A stretch of 64,000 nucleotides of DNA from Candidatus Marithrix sp. (lineage in GTDB: Bacteria > Pseudomonadota > Gammaproteobacteria > Beggiatoales > Beggiatoaceae): NCBI GenBank assembly GCA_016744775.1, contig JADGDS010000001.1:853508-917507 (forward strand), in the 5' to 3' direction. A model generated the notes under the pieces. The model was not told the origin of the DNA, made no database searches, and saw only the letters and a program-made list of their open reading frames with translations. This document shows, in pieces, positions 18,141-26,968 of the stretch. The translations under genes were made by a program, and so were the position numbers. Within the stretch, counting starts at the first letter, position 1. Each line of letters opens with the position of its first letter.

Positions 18141-21100
18141 ATGAAAAATACCACCATAGAAAAACTAGAACCACTAACAATCCCCTTAGAAGGCATTAAA
18201 CTAATCGAAGCCAGTGCTGGCACTGGCAAAACTTATACTATTACTACTTTAGTCTTGCGTCTGATTCTTGAAAAGCGTTTGACTATTAATAAAATTTTAG
18301 TTGTTACTTTTACTGAAGCCGCTACTGAAGAATTACGTAATCGTATTCGTAGTCGTTTGCGTGAAGCCCTTCAGGCTTTTGAAAACGCTGATACTGATGA
18401 TGAAGTTTTAGCCGAATTGATTCATAAATTTTCTGCTTATAAAGATGAGGCAATTTTTCGTTTAACTAATGCTTTACGTGGTTTTGATGAAGCCGCAATT
18501 TTTACTATTCATAGTTTTTGTCGGCGAATGTTACAAGATCATGCCTTTGAAAGTGGTGTCTTATTTGAAACTGAATTGATTGGTGATCAATCACCATTAT
18601 TAGGTGAAATTGTAGAAGATTTTTGGCGACAAAATTTTTATCACGCATCAGGTTTATTTATTACTTATGCACAACAAAATAAATATAAAAACCCTAACAG
18701 CCTATTAAAAATAATAAATTATGGTCAATATCTTGAACAACCCTTTTTAAATAAAATTCCAAGCTTAGAAACAATTAATTCATCAGAATCACAAGAAGCC
18801 GCTTTTTATAAAGCCTTTAAAAACGTCAAACAACTATGGCTAGCTTCTGCTAAACAAGAAGTAGAACAATTATTAATCAATGATAAAAATTTAAAGCGAA
18901 ACAAATATTCACTGAAATATATACCATCTTGGTGTCAAAAATTAGATGAATATCTAACAGCGCGATCAATATCTATTAGTTTACCAGATACATTTATTCG
19001 ATTTACTCCTAGTGAAATTGCTCAAGCTGTCAAAAAAAATAGCAATCCACCTCAACATCAATTTTTTGATTTATGTCAACAATTATATGATAGGCATCAA
19101 GAATTATCTTCTCATTTTGAACAACGTCTAGTTGCCTTAAAATTAAAACTATTTGTAGCCGCTGAAAAAGCTTTAACACGTAAAAAATATCAATTTCATC
19201 TACAATCTTTCGATGATTTATTAATAAACCTCTACAAAGCATTAAAAAAACCTAATGGTAATCATTTAACTAGCCTAATTCATAATAAATTTCAAGCGGC
19301 TTTAATTGATGAATTCCAAGATACTGATCCTGTGCAATATGAAATATTCAAGACAGTATTTGGTAGCGATAATCGTATTTTATTTCTAATTGGAGATCCA
19401 AAACAGGCTATTTATAGTTTTCGTGGTGCGGATATTTTTACTTACATGTCAGCGGCTAATGATAAGCAAACGCGCCGCTATACCTTGGCTACAAATTGGC
19501 GTTCCCAAGCTGATTTGATTGATGCAGTCAATCAAGTTTTTAAAAAAAATCCGCAAGCATTTATATTTAAAGACATACCCTTTCAACCAGTGCAAGCACC
19601 TGAACGTAAACGTGATGCGCCTCATCTAAAAATCGAAAATCAAAGTTTACCACCATTACAACTATGGTTTGTTTCCAGAAATGAGGCTGGTTGTCAGCCA
19701 AATAAATTGATAAATAAGGCTTGGGGTAATACACAAATCCCAATTTCAGTTGCCAATGAAATTGCTCGTTTACTAATATTAGGCGAACAAGAACAAGCTA
19801 TGATAGGCAAGAAAGCCTTGCGTGCCGGAGATATTGCGGTATTAGTTCGTACCAATAAGCAAGCACGACATATGCAACAAGTATTAACCGAGTTACATAT
19901 TCCAAGTGTATTATATAGTCGCGATAATTTATTTACTTCAGATGAAATCATAGAAATAGAACGAATATTACAAGCAATTGCTGATCCGAGTAATGAAAAT
20001 TTAATCAAAGCGGCTTTGACTACAGATATTTTAGGAGTTTCTGGCAATGAATTGTATCAATTGATGAATGATGATAGAGCGTGGCAACAATATTTAAGTC
20101 GATTTCAAGATTATAATTATCAGTGGCAAAATATTGGATTCATTCAAATGTACCATAACCTTTTATTAAAGGAACAAGTACAAACACGCTTATTACATTA
20201 TCCAGATGGAGAAAGACGTTTAACCAATATATTACATCTTGCTGAAATTTTACAGCAACTTAGCATCAAGCAACAACTAAGTATGGGAGGAGTTTGTCAA
20301 TGGTTATCACAACAGCGTCAACAACCAGATATTAATAATGAAGAACAACAATTACGTTTAGAAAGTGACGAAAAACGAGTTAAAATTGTTACAATTCACA
20401 AAAGCAAAGGCTTAGAATATCCAATAGTATTTTGTCCATTTGTGTGGGATGGATATTTGCATCATAGCAAAGATGAACAATTTATTTTTCATGATAAAAA
20501 TCACGAATTAACCTTAGACTTAGGATCAAAACTACAAGAAAAGCATCGTCAACAAGCTTTAGAAGAAGAAAGAGCAGAAAATTTACGTCTATTTTATGTA
20601 GCAGTAACTCGTGCCAAACATCGTTGTTATTTAGTCTGGGGAGCATTTAAAGATGCAGGTATTTCAGCACTAGCCCATTTATTACATCCAGATATTGACG
20701 TAGAAAAAGTAGATGACAATATTCTATGGGAACAACTAAAAAGCAATGATAAATTAGAAGTATCACATTTACCATTAGACGTTCCACCAATATCAGCACC
20801 AGCACCAGAATTTGACATATTAAAAAAGCGTAGCTTTTCAGGCAAAATCAATAAGGAATGGAAAGTCTCTAGTTTCAGCTCATTATCAAACAAGCCTCAT
20901 TCTGCTACAAAACTAGATTATGACTTAATTGCTGATAAAACACACATATTCAACTTTCCACGTGGAGCAAGAGCAGGGCAATTTATGCACAGCCTGTTTG
21001 AAAAACTAGATTTTCAAGCACCTAGCGAAACCCTAATTAACACTCAACTAAACAACTTTGCTTATGATGCCGAACAATGGCAACCAACAATTACAAACTT

Positions 21101-21647
21101 AATAGACAATGTAATAAACACACCACTAACACCAGATAATGATTTAACACTATCAAAAATAAGCCGCGACAAACGACTAAATGAACTAGAATTTTTCTAC
21201 CCTATATTTCACCTAAACGATCAAAATTTACGTGCCATATTTAATAAATATGGTAAAAATGTGCATAGCGACTTCAAACCAGCACGTGGATTTATGAAAG
21301 GTTATATTGACATGATATTTGAATACCAAGGGCGATACTACCTAATAGACTACAAATCGCACATGCTAGGCAACTACCACCAAACAGCATTAAACAAAAT
21401 AATAGCAAGAGAAAACTACATCCTCCAATACCACATATACACAATAGCACTGCACCGCTACCTCTCAACTCGCCTAGCAAACTACAACTATGAACAACAT
21501 TTTGGAGGAGTATATTACTTATTTTTACGCGGAATGACACCAGAGACGGGGGCAGATTTTGGGGTATATCGAGACATGCCAGATTTGGGGCTTATTGATG
21601 AACTGTCGGTTTATCTTGGTGGAAAAAATTTGCATAACAAATTATAA
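18141..21647 (+). CDS. recB: Exodeoxyribonuclease V subunit beta (RecB)
   Basis: The 3'-5' helicase and nuclease subunit of RecBCD, for double-strand break repair and degradation of foreign linear DNA. The 1168 residues match the family length. Motif I is ASAGTGKTYT (25-34), motif II IDEFQDTDPVQ, motif III GDPKQAIYSFRGADI, motif V HKSKGLEYPIVFCPF, motif VI RLFYVAVTRAKHR. The C-terminal nuclease domain shows HSLFEKLDF, GFMKGYIDMIF and YYLIDYKSH, with the catalytic D and D-x-K. No recC or recD lies next to it. Its last 462 bases recur almost unchanged at 24164-24625, and diverged tails recur twice more, so the 3' end is a site of repeated rearrangement. Confidence 0.96.
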   Translation: MKNTTIEKLEPLTIPLEGIKLIEASAGTGKTYTITTLVLRLILEKRLTINKILVVTFTEAATEELRNRIRSRLREALQAFENADTDDEVLAELIHKFSAYKDEAIFRLTNALRGFDEAAIFTIHSFCRRMLQDHAFESGVLFETELIGDQSPLLGEIVEDFWRQNFYHASGLFITYAQQNKYKNPNSLLKIINYGQYLEQPFLNKIPSLETINSSESQEAAFYKAFKNVKQLWLASAKQEVEQLLINDKNLKRNKYSLKYIPSWCQKLDEYLTARSISISLPDTFIRFTPSEIAQAVKKNSNPPQHQFFDLCQQLYDRHQELSSHFEQRLVALKLKLFVAAEKALTRKKYQFHLQSFDDLLINLYKALKKPNGNHLTSLIHNKFQAALIDEFQDTDPVQYEIFKTVFGSDNRILFLIGDPKQAIYSFRGADIFTYMSAANDKQTRRYTLATNWRSQADLIDAVNQVFKKNPQAFIFKDIPFQPVQAPERKRDAPHLKIENQSLPPLQLWFVSRNEAGCQPNKLINKAWGNTQIPISVANEIARLLILGEQEQAMIGKKALRAGDIAVLVRTNKQARHMQQVLTELHIPSVLYSRDNLFTSDEIIEIERILQAIADPSNENLIKAALTTDILGVSGNELYQLMNDDRAWQQYLSRFQDYNYQWQNIGFIQMYHNLLLKEQVQTRLLHYPDGERRLTNILHLAEILQQLSIKQQLSMGGVCQWLSQQRQQPDINNEEQQLRLESDEKRVKIVTIHKSKGLEYPIVFCPFVWDGYLHHSKDEQFIFHDKNHELTLDLGSKLQEKHRQQALEEERAENLRLFYVAVTRAKHRCYLVWGAFKDAGISALAHLLHPDIDVEKVDDNILWEQLKSNDKLEVSHLPLDVPPISAPAPEFDILKKRSFSGKINKEWKVSSFSSLSNKPHSATKLDYDLIADKTHIFNFPRGARAGQFMHSLFEKLDFQAPSETLINTQLNNFAYDAEQWQPTITNLIDNVINTPLTPDNDLTLSKISRDKRLNELEFFYPIFHLNDQNLRAIFNKYGKNVHSDFKPARGFMKGYIDMIFEYQGRYYLIDYKSHMLGNYHQTALNKIIARENYILQYHIYTIALHRYLSTRLANYNYEQHFGGVYYLFLRGMTPETGADFGVYRDMPDLGLIDELSVYLGGKNLHNKL

Positions 21648-21907
21648 TAATTTATTTGCTATTCCTAATTTGTAGTAAATTTTTATTGAATTAGTTGTTA
21701 CTATTTAACCATTTAAAGCATTTGTTACAAAAATTATAATACTGTTTTTAAATGAAAGTATAAATATCACTTGATTATTATAAATAATATAATTAAAATA
21801 TAATATAACTATAAAATTTTAGCCAATCGCTTATATCAATTTATAGTTAGCTAATGTTTAATAATATTATTCATATATAAGATGACACTATATAGGAGCT
21901 TTATAAA
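21648..21907. other. AT-rich intergenic region upstream of the PKD protein gene
   Basis: These 260 bases are over 80 percent A+T with no open frame. They are likely to hold the promoter of the gene at 21908, which has the Shine-Dalgarno TATAGGAGCT. I see no repeat or RNA structure in it. It marks the left edge of cargo inserted after recB. Confidence 0.5.
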
Positions 21908-23812
21908 ATGAAGAAAACTAGCATTTTAATTATCATGCAGTTCTTGATAATGTGTTCAACACAACTACAAGCAGGATCTGCTGTGTTTGAAAATTTTAAA
22001 AATGGCATTGGTGGTTTTACTGAAAATAAGTTTTTGTCCGTTACTAACGAACAATTATTATTTAGTGGTGATGGAAATAAAGGTGGTGATATAATCCCGT
22101 GGATGGGAGGTTCAAAATCAGGAAAATTTAATCCTAGCCCACAAAATTCTAACTATTTTGAAAACTTTATTGTATCAAGCGATATGATATGGAAAGGTGG
22201 AGACCAAAATGCTACTTATGGCTTATCAACTTGTATTCAGCAAAACAGCGAAGGAAAGCTTGATTACCTCTCATTTTTTATAGCAGGCACTGGAAATGAT
22301 ACAGCTTATAAAATAAGTATGACAAAAAACAATCAATATAAAATACTTGTTGATTGGACAAAATCATCTACGATTAAATCGGGTAGCATTAACACATTAT
22401 CTATACACAAAATAAATAATAATTTTTCTTTTGAGATTAATGATAAAAAAGTAGAACAATTATCTATAAATGGATGTTCAGATGGTGCTATAGGTGTTGG
22501 TGTTTCTACAGAAGGTGTATTTGCCTTTGATAATTTCAATATTAAACCAATAATCATCGAGGATTTTAATATTGATGCTGGTGGATTTTCAGGAAGTAAA
22601 TACTTTGTTCCATCTAATGGAAAATTAATTTTTCAGGGTGATGGTTCAGATGGCACTAGGTTAACAGCATGGAATGGTGGCTATAATGCTAGTGGATTTA
22701 GTCCTAAAATTGAACATTCTAACTATTTTAGTGATTTTGTTTTCTCAATAGATACGCTTTGGATGGGGGGTGATGATAATTATAATTATGGTGTTTATGT
22801 ATGTGCCAGAGAGGATTCTGATAAGTTAAAAGGAATTGGATTTTATATTGTTGGATCAGGTTCTTATCTAATAACCGTGGATGGAAATAAATTCGGTGAT
22901 TGGACACAATCTAATAGCATTAAAGTAGGACAAATAAATACTTTACAAATCGTCAAGATAAATAATAATTTATTATTTGTGATAAACAATCAAACAGTGA
23001 AAGAATTAGATTTAACAAATTCTTGTGGTGGTAGTATTGCTTTTGAATCAGCTAATGTAGTTAATGTATCATATGATAACTTCCTTTTAATAGATTATAC
23101 ACTACAACCATATACTCCTCCAATTCCTGATGTTCAACCAGAAGAAAATAAACCACCAATAGCTAAATTTACTGTGACTCCTTCTTCAGGAAATGCACCC
23201 TTAACAGTTAGTTTGGATGCTAGTGCCTCCAGTGATCCTGATGGATCAATTAGTAGTTATAATTGGTCATCATCTGATGGGCAAACAGCTACAGGTGTAA
23301 CTGCTAGTATGATCTTTAATAATGCTGGTTCTTACAATATTACCTTGACTGTTAAAGATAATGGAGGAAAAACTAATACAGTTACACAGACTGTAACTGT
23401 AAATCCAACACCAACACCAACATCGTGTAATGAAAATTTATGCCTCAATTTTATTGGTTTAAAAAATTTCTATGCTGTTGGTGATATAGTAAAACTGGAT
23501 TTAGCACAAAAGGTAGATAGAGATAGATTTTCACGAGTTGATTTATGGTTAGCAATTGAAATGCCTAATAATGGAATTCTATATAAAACTGATAAAGCTT
23601 TTTTACCATTTAGTGGTGAAGCTCAAGCATTTAAAACATCTATAGAAAGGATGGATATAACTGATAATATACTTAATATTGAAATACCACCGGGTATTGG
23701 TGGAACTTATCAATTCCATGCAGTATATGTAAAAGCTGGAGGCAAAAATCCAGTTAAAAATGGTTTGGATATTATTAAGAAAATTAATAAAACTGTGACA
23801 CTAGCAAAGTAG
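21908..23812 (+). CDS. Secreted protein with two LamG-like repeats and a PKD domain
   Basis: A 634-residue exported protein. A signal peptide (MKKTSILIIMQFLIMCSTQLQAG) ends near residue 23. Two homologous beta-rich units follow (about 25-215 and 216-395; each has F-N-I-x-G-F-opening, a SNYF..F-S-D-W-GGD motif and WT-S-x-IK-G-IN-L), of the LamG/DUF1080 kind. A PKD domain spans about 416-500 (AKFTVTPSSGNAPLTV, SSDPDGSISSYNW, TVKDNGG), then a PTPTPT linker and a C-terminal domain of about 125 residues (VDLWLAIEMPNNG, IEIPPGIGGTYQFHAVYV) that I know from large sulfur bacteria. A role in adhesion or binding of extracellular glycans is inferred. It lies between recB and a recB relic, as cargo. Confidence 0.85.
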   Translation: MKKTSILIIMQFLIMCSTQLQAGSAVFENFKNGIGGFTENKFLSVTNEQLLFSGDGNKGGDIIPWMGGSKSGKFNPSPQNSNYFENFIVSSDMIWKGGDQNATYGLSTCIQQNSEGKLDYLSFFIAGTGNDTAYKISMTKNNQYKILVDWTKSSTIKSGSINTLSIHKINNNFSFEINDKKVEQLSINGCSDGAIGVGVSTEGVFAFDNFNIKPIIIEDFNIDAGGFSGSKYFVPSNGKLIFQGDGSDGTRLTAWNGGYNASGFSPKIEHSNYFSDFVFSIDTLWMGGDDNYNYGVYVCAREDSDKLKGIGFYIVGSGSYLITVDGNKFGDWTQSNSIKVGQINTLQIVKINNNLLFVINNQTVKELDLTNSCGGSIAFESANVVNVSYDNFLLIDYTLQPYTPPIPDVQPEENKPPIAKFTVTPSSGNAPLTVSLDASASSDPDGSISSYNWSSSDGQTATGVTASMIFNNAGSYNITLTVKDNGGKTNTVTQTVTVNPTPTPTSCNENLCLNFIGLKNFYAVGDIVKLDLAQKVDRDRFSRVDLWLAIEMPNNGILYKTDKAFLPFSGEAQAFKTSIERMDITDNILNIEIPPGIGGTYQFHAVYVKAGGKNPVKNGLDIIKKINKTVTLAK

Positions 23813-23939
23813 TAAAACTAATAACTTCAAGCTTTTTTCACTAAGCTTGAAGGTTTGAGCCGTTTCTAATATAAACGGTCTATCATCTCTAATTATAAAG
23901 GTGTGACATCAATATGAAATTTAGTTTATGACAGCGGAT

Positions 23940-24627
23940 ACCGATTACAAGTATCACACTTATCATTATAAATTCCGTCAATATCAGCACCAACACCATA
24001 ATTTTAGATATTAATAAAGCGTCGCTTTTCAGGCTAAATCAATAAATAATGGAAATTATCTAGTTTTAGTTCATTATCAAATCAGCATAAAAAGCATATT
24101 TTCAAGAACCTAGCGAAAAAGTAATCAGCACTTAATTTAGCAATTTTGGTTATGAAGTAGAACAATAAGCCGCGACAAACGACTAAATGAACTAGAATTT
24201 TTCTACCCTATATTTCACCTAAACGATCAAAATTTACGTGCCATATTTAATAAATATGGTAAAAATGTGCATAGCGACTTCAAACCAGCACGTGGATTTA
24301 TGAAAGGTTATATTGACATGATATTTGAATACCAAGGGCGATACTACCTAATAGACTACAAATCGCACATGCTAGGCAACTACCACCAAACAGCATTAAA
24401 CAAAATAATAGCAAGAGAAAACTACATCCTCCAATACCACATATACACAATAGCACTGCACCGCTACCTCTCAACTCGCCTAGCAAACTACAACTATGAA
24501 CAACATTTTGGAGGAGTATATTACTTATTTTTACGCGGAATGACACCAGAGACGGGGGCATATTTTGGGGTATATCGAGACATGCCAGACTGGGGGCTTA
24601 TTGATGAACTGTCGGTTTATCTTGGAG
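23940..24627 (+). pseudogene. recB relic B: diverged segment plus near-identical 462-bp tail
   Basis: From about 23950 to 24163 the sequence follows recB 20780-21160 with many changes and deletions (shared CAATATCAGCACCA and GCTTTTCAGGC stretches). From 24164 to 24625 it matches recB 21158-21619 with only about three differences. The open part from 24267 encodes the nuclease-domain end (GFMKGYIDMIF, YYLIDYKSH) with D-to-Y and L-to-W changes. The sharp change from diverged to almost identical suggests gene conversion of an older duplicate by the intact gene, or a second copying event. It ends GGR-stop where relic sequence of another gene begins. Confidence 0.85.
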
Positions 24628-24629
24628 GG

Positions 24630-24712
24630 AGGTGATTTAATGTCTAAATCATTCATGTGTGAGTTAGTGAATTTTGGCGTAAACCAGCTAGTTCTGTCAT
24701 AGCTTCTATTCG
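24630..24712 (-). pseudogene. Relic of the 3' end of the HNH-partner gene
   Basis: On the minus strand this reads RIEAMTELAGLRQNSLTH and stops. It matches RIEAMTELANLRQTSLTQ near the end of the 133-residue protein at 26326-26727. The neighbouring bases AGGTGATTTAATG correspond to AGGAGATTTAATG at 26339. It abuts recB tail B exactly as complete genes of the HNH module abut other recB tails, so it is the remains of an earlier copy of that module. Confidence 0.7.
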
Positions 24713-24735
24713 TTGTACTAACAGAGAAGAGAAGA

Positions 24736-24807
24736 GATTGCATTTTATCAAGGATAAAAGCCCTTAAATTACAATAATATCCCTGCTAAAATACAATCCC
24801 TGTAGTT
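24736..24807. mobile_element. MITE-like repeat, AACTACAGGGATTGCAT family, copy 2 (left arm worn)
   Basis: The right arm, CCCTGCTAAAATACAATCCC with TGTAGTT, is intact; the left arm is reduced to GATTGCATTTTATCAAGGAT. It lies about 50 bases before the recB 5' relic, as copy 1 lies before intact recB. Confidence 0.7.
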
Positions 24808-24858
24808 TTTAAACGGCTAAACCAGCACAAAAATTCAGACAAAAGTTTACCAACCAAA

Positions 24859-25060
24859 ATGAAAAACACCACCATAGAAAAACTAGAACTCCTAACAATC
24901 CCCTTACAAGACATAAACCTAATAGAAACTAGCGCAGGCACCGGCAAGACTTATACAATTACAACTCTAGTCTTACGCCTAATTCTGGAAAAGCGTTTGA
25001 CTATTCGTAGTCGTTTGCGTGAGGTTCTTCAGGCTTTTCAAAAAGCTGATACTTCATTTA
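24859..25060 (+). pseudogene. recB relic C: 5' end with internal deletion
   Basis: It begins MKNTTIEKLELLTIPL like intact recB, including the preceding ACCAACCAAAATG, and keeps the Walker A motif TSAGTGKTYT. Twenty codons (recB residues NKILVVTFTEAATEELRNRI) are missing in frame; a TATT microhomology lies at both edges of the gap. After AFQKADT the similarity ends and the frame runs into unrelated sequence to 25146. The rest of this copy is gone except for a 97-base tail at 25783. A hypothetical gene occupies the space between. Confidence 0.85.
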
Positions 25061-25163
25061 AAAATCGCAATAAGGGCATTTACGCACATACCAAGATTTT
25101 ATGGTTTTATTATGTTATGATAAAATTAACTAATTTAGCTAATTAAATAGTTAAACGGAGGCA

Positions 25164-25757
25164 ATGATGACACAACACATAGAAATACAAAATCCAGAAC
25201 AATACACTAAAGTAGATTACCAAAACTTTGAATATCTTTTGTTCGCAGATGATACGGATAAAGAAAAACTTGAAGAAATATGTATGACTTTAGCGCATTT
25301 GCCCACTGTTGAAGCAGCGGCTTTATTAGCAAAATTTAATGAATATATCCGTGCAAAAGAAGTTGAATGGCTAACATGTGCAATTGAGGAAAATCAGTAT
25401 CTTCATTTAACACCATGCAATGAACAAGAAGAACGAGATATTCTAGCCTTGAAAGTCATACAAGAAATGGAAGATCATATTATAGACTTGGAAATGGAAT
25501 ATGATAAAGAAGATTTAGGCTGGCAAAAAAATCAAATCAAATTGGAGGCAATCAAATCATTAGTGGCAGAAGATGATGCCAGTATATATTATGATAATGA
25601 AATGCCTTGTCAAAAAAATAGAATGATTGAATTACGTAATGAGATCGAAACCCAAGAAAAAATTATACAAGCGATCAAGCAATCAATCCAAACAGAACGC
25701 TATAAAAAAGTAAATAGTATGACTATGCAACATTATCATTTTGATGGAGAAGAATAA
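25164..25757 (+). CDS. Hypothetical acidic protein
   Basis: A 197-residue, strongly acidic, soluble protein, not recognised. It has a good Shine-Dalgarno (ACGGAGGCA) before ATGATG; the second ATG, six bases from the ribosome site, may be the true start. The first 130 residues look helical (EKLEEICMTLAHLPTVEAAALLAKF), and the last part carries a predicted coiled coil (RNEIETQEKIIQAIKQSIQ). No membrane segment or signal peptide is seen. It is bracketed by a recB 5' relic on the left and a recB 3' tail on the right, so it is cargo in the accretion zone. Confidence 0.65.
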   Translation: MMTQHIEIQNPEQYTKVDYQNFEYLLFADDTDKEKLEEICMTLAHLPTVEAAALLAKFNEYIRAKEVEWLTCAIEENQYLHLTPCNEQEERDILALKVIQEMEDHIIDLEMEYDKEDLGWQKNQIKLEAIKSLVAEDDASIYYDNEMPCQKNRMIELRNEIETQEKIIQAIKQSIQTERYKKVNSMTMQHYHFDGEE

Positions 25758-25782
25758 AAGATCAATAACAAATGATTATGCC

Positions 25783-25879
25783 TCATACACCAAAATCAGG
25801 AACAGATTTTGGTGTATATCGAGACATGCCAGACTTGGAACTTGTTGATGAACTTTGTTTGTATATTAGTGTGAATTAA
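25783..25879 (+). pseudogene. recB tail C (97-base 3' end)
   Basis: An in-frame remnant reading HTPKSGTDFGVYRDMPDLEL then VDELCLYISVN and stop, which corresponds to the last 35 residues of RecB ([20 protein letters not shown] and so on). At DNA level it is closer to tail D at 26837 than to the intact gene, so C and D share a donor that was a different recB allele. It ends 20 bases before the stop of the convergent HNH gene. Confidence 0.85.
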
Positions 25880-25898
25880 AAATACGCATATAATATAA

Positions 25899-26333
25899 TT
25901 AACTTTGATTAGAAGGAGGATGTTCATTCGCCATATAAAGTACCCGTCGTAGATTAATTAATCCTTCTCGATTTAAGTGTAAAGTTTCTACAGTAACACG
26001 TCCAATCATTGTGATGCCAATGATGAGAGTAAAATCTTCATTCCAGTTAAAATTATCAGACCATTTATGTTGTCTTGGATGATACAATGGTGCAATTTCT
26101 CCCGTGACTGGATCTATTGCTTCTGTTTTGTTGTATTTATGATTATTACAGCCTTGGCAAGCTAATGCCAAGTTATCTAAAGAAGTGTCTCCACCTTTAC
26201 TCTGCGGAATAATATGTTCAATTGAAAAAGCTTGTGTTGCAAAACGTGCTTGGCTACGACAATATTCACAACTTCCTTGTGCGCGTTCTACTACATTGTT
26301 TTTCAGTGTAGTATTTATTTGTCTCTTATACAT
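25899..26333 (-). CDS. HNH endonuclease
   Basis: A 144-residue HNH nuclease. The zinc site is formed by CEYCRS at residues 19-22 and CQGCNNHKYN, with the catalytic core IEHIIPQSKGGD and LDNLALAC, so both CxxC pairs and the histidine are present. The C-terminal half (HPRQHKWSDNFNW, LNREGLINLRR) is typical of the short solitary HNH proteins widespread in cyanobacteria and sulfur bacteria. It overlaps the upstream 133-residue gene by eight bases, so both are co-translated. The pair sits between two recB tails (C and D). A homing-like or defence function is possible; biochemical function is unproven. Confidence 0.9.
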   Translation of the reverse strand: MYKRQINTTLKNNVVERAQGSCEYCRSQARFATQAFSIEHIIPQSKGGDTSLDNLALACQGCNNHKYNKTEAIDPVTGEIAPLYHPRQHKWSDNFNWNEDFTLIIGITMIGRVTVETLHLNREGLINLRRVLYMANEHPPSNQS

Positions 26334-26727
26334 AAGAAGGAGATTTAATGCCTAATTGATTCATCAATTGAGTTAGTGAAGTTTGGCGTAAATTAGCTAA
26401 TTCTGTCATAGCTTCAATTCGTTTAGCATCAAATTGTTCTACTTTTTCAGTTAAATCTAACAATTCTTGGCATTCTTCAGAACTTAAAGTCTCAGCTTGA
26501 CGCTTAGCAATTAAATTATCATAAGCCGCTTGAATATCATACGGAAGCTTTTGATTAATTCGAAGTAAAAGTTCAGAATCACGACGTGGTATAGAAGGTG
26601 CTTTACGTTGTGCTTGTATATGATGCAAAGACAAGGTAAACCTTTCTAAATCAGACGAATTGAATTGCTTAACCACGTTCAGCAATTCATCAAAATTGAT
26701 GTGTGCTTTAACTTGAACTGTAGGCAT
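26326..26727 (-). CDS. Small helical partner of the HNH endonuclease
   Basis: A 133-residue helical protein that begins MPTVQVKAHINFDELLNVVK and contains the repeated acidic-hydrophobic pattern SSEECQELLDLTEKVEQFDAK followed by RIEAMTELANLRQTSL. I know it only as a gene regularly found just upstream of short HNH endonucleases in cyanobacteria and sulfur bacteria. It starts after a fair ribosome site and overlaps the nuclease gene by eight bases. An accessory, regulatory or immunity role for the nuclease is inferred from the coupling. A relic of its 3' end lies at 24630-24712. Confidence 0.75.
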   Translation of the reverse strand: MPTVQVKAHINFDELLNVVKQFNSSDLERFTLSLHHIQAQRKAPSIPRRDSELLLRINQKLPYDIQAAYDNLIAKRQAETLSSEECQELLDLTEKVEQFDAKRIEAMTELANLRQTSLTQLMNQLGIKSPSYV

Positions 26728-26836
26728 CTGAAATTATCCTATTTAAAATAAATTATATATTTTAGTATATATCAAATCTGGAACTAATTGATCAACTAAA
26801 AAAATAGGCTTTTTATTCAGTAAAATTTCATCATCA

Positions 26837-26968
26837 TATTACTTATTTTTAAGAGGATATACACCAAAATCAGGAACAGATTTTGGTGTATATCGAGACA
26901 TGCCAGATTTGGGGCTTGTTGATGAACTATCAATATATTTGAATAGCCCAACAATAATAGCTAATTAA
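26837..26968 (+). pseudogene. recB tail D (132-base 3' end)
   Basis: An uninterrupted frame encodes YYLFLRGYTPKSGTDFGVYR, then DMPDLGLVDELSIYLNSPTI and a stop. This equals the C terminus of RecB ([20 protein letters not shown]) with conservative changes, and its codon choice differs at many third positions. It is therefore a tail from a functional but different recB allele, not a decayed copy of the neighbour. Its stop codon overlaps that of the convergent SH3 protein gene. Confidence 0.85.

Noticed and set aside
24298-24561. Leftward ORF with Leu/Cys-rich sequence, also found at 21292-21540
   Set aside because: It occurs twice only because it is antisense to the duplicated recB tail.
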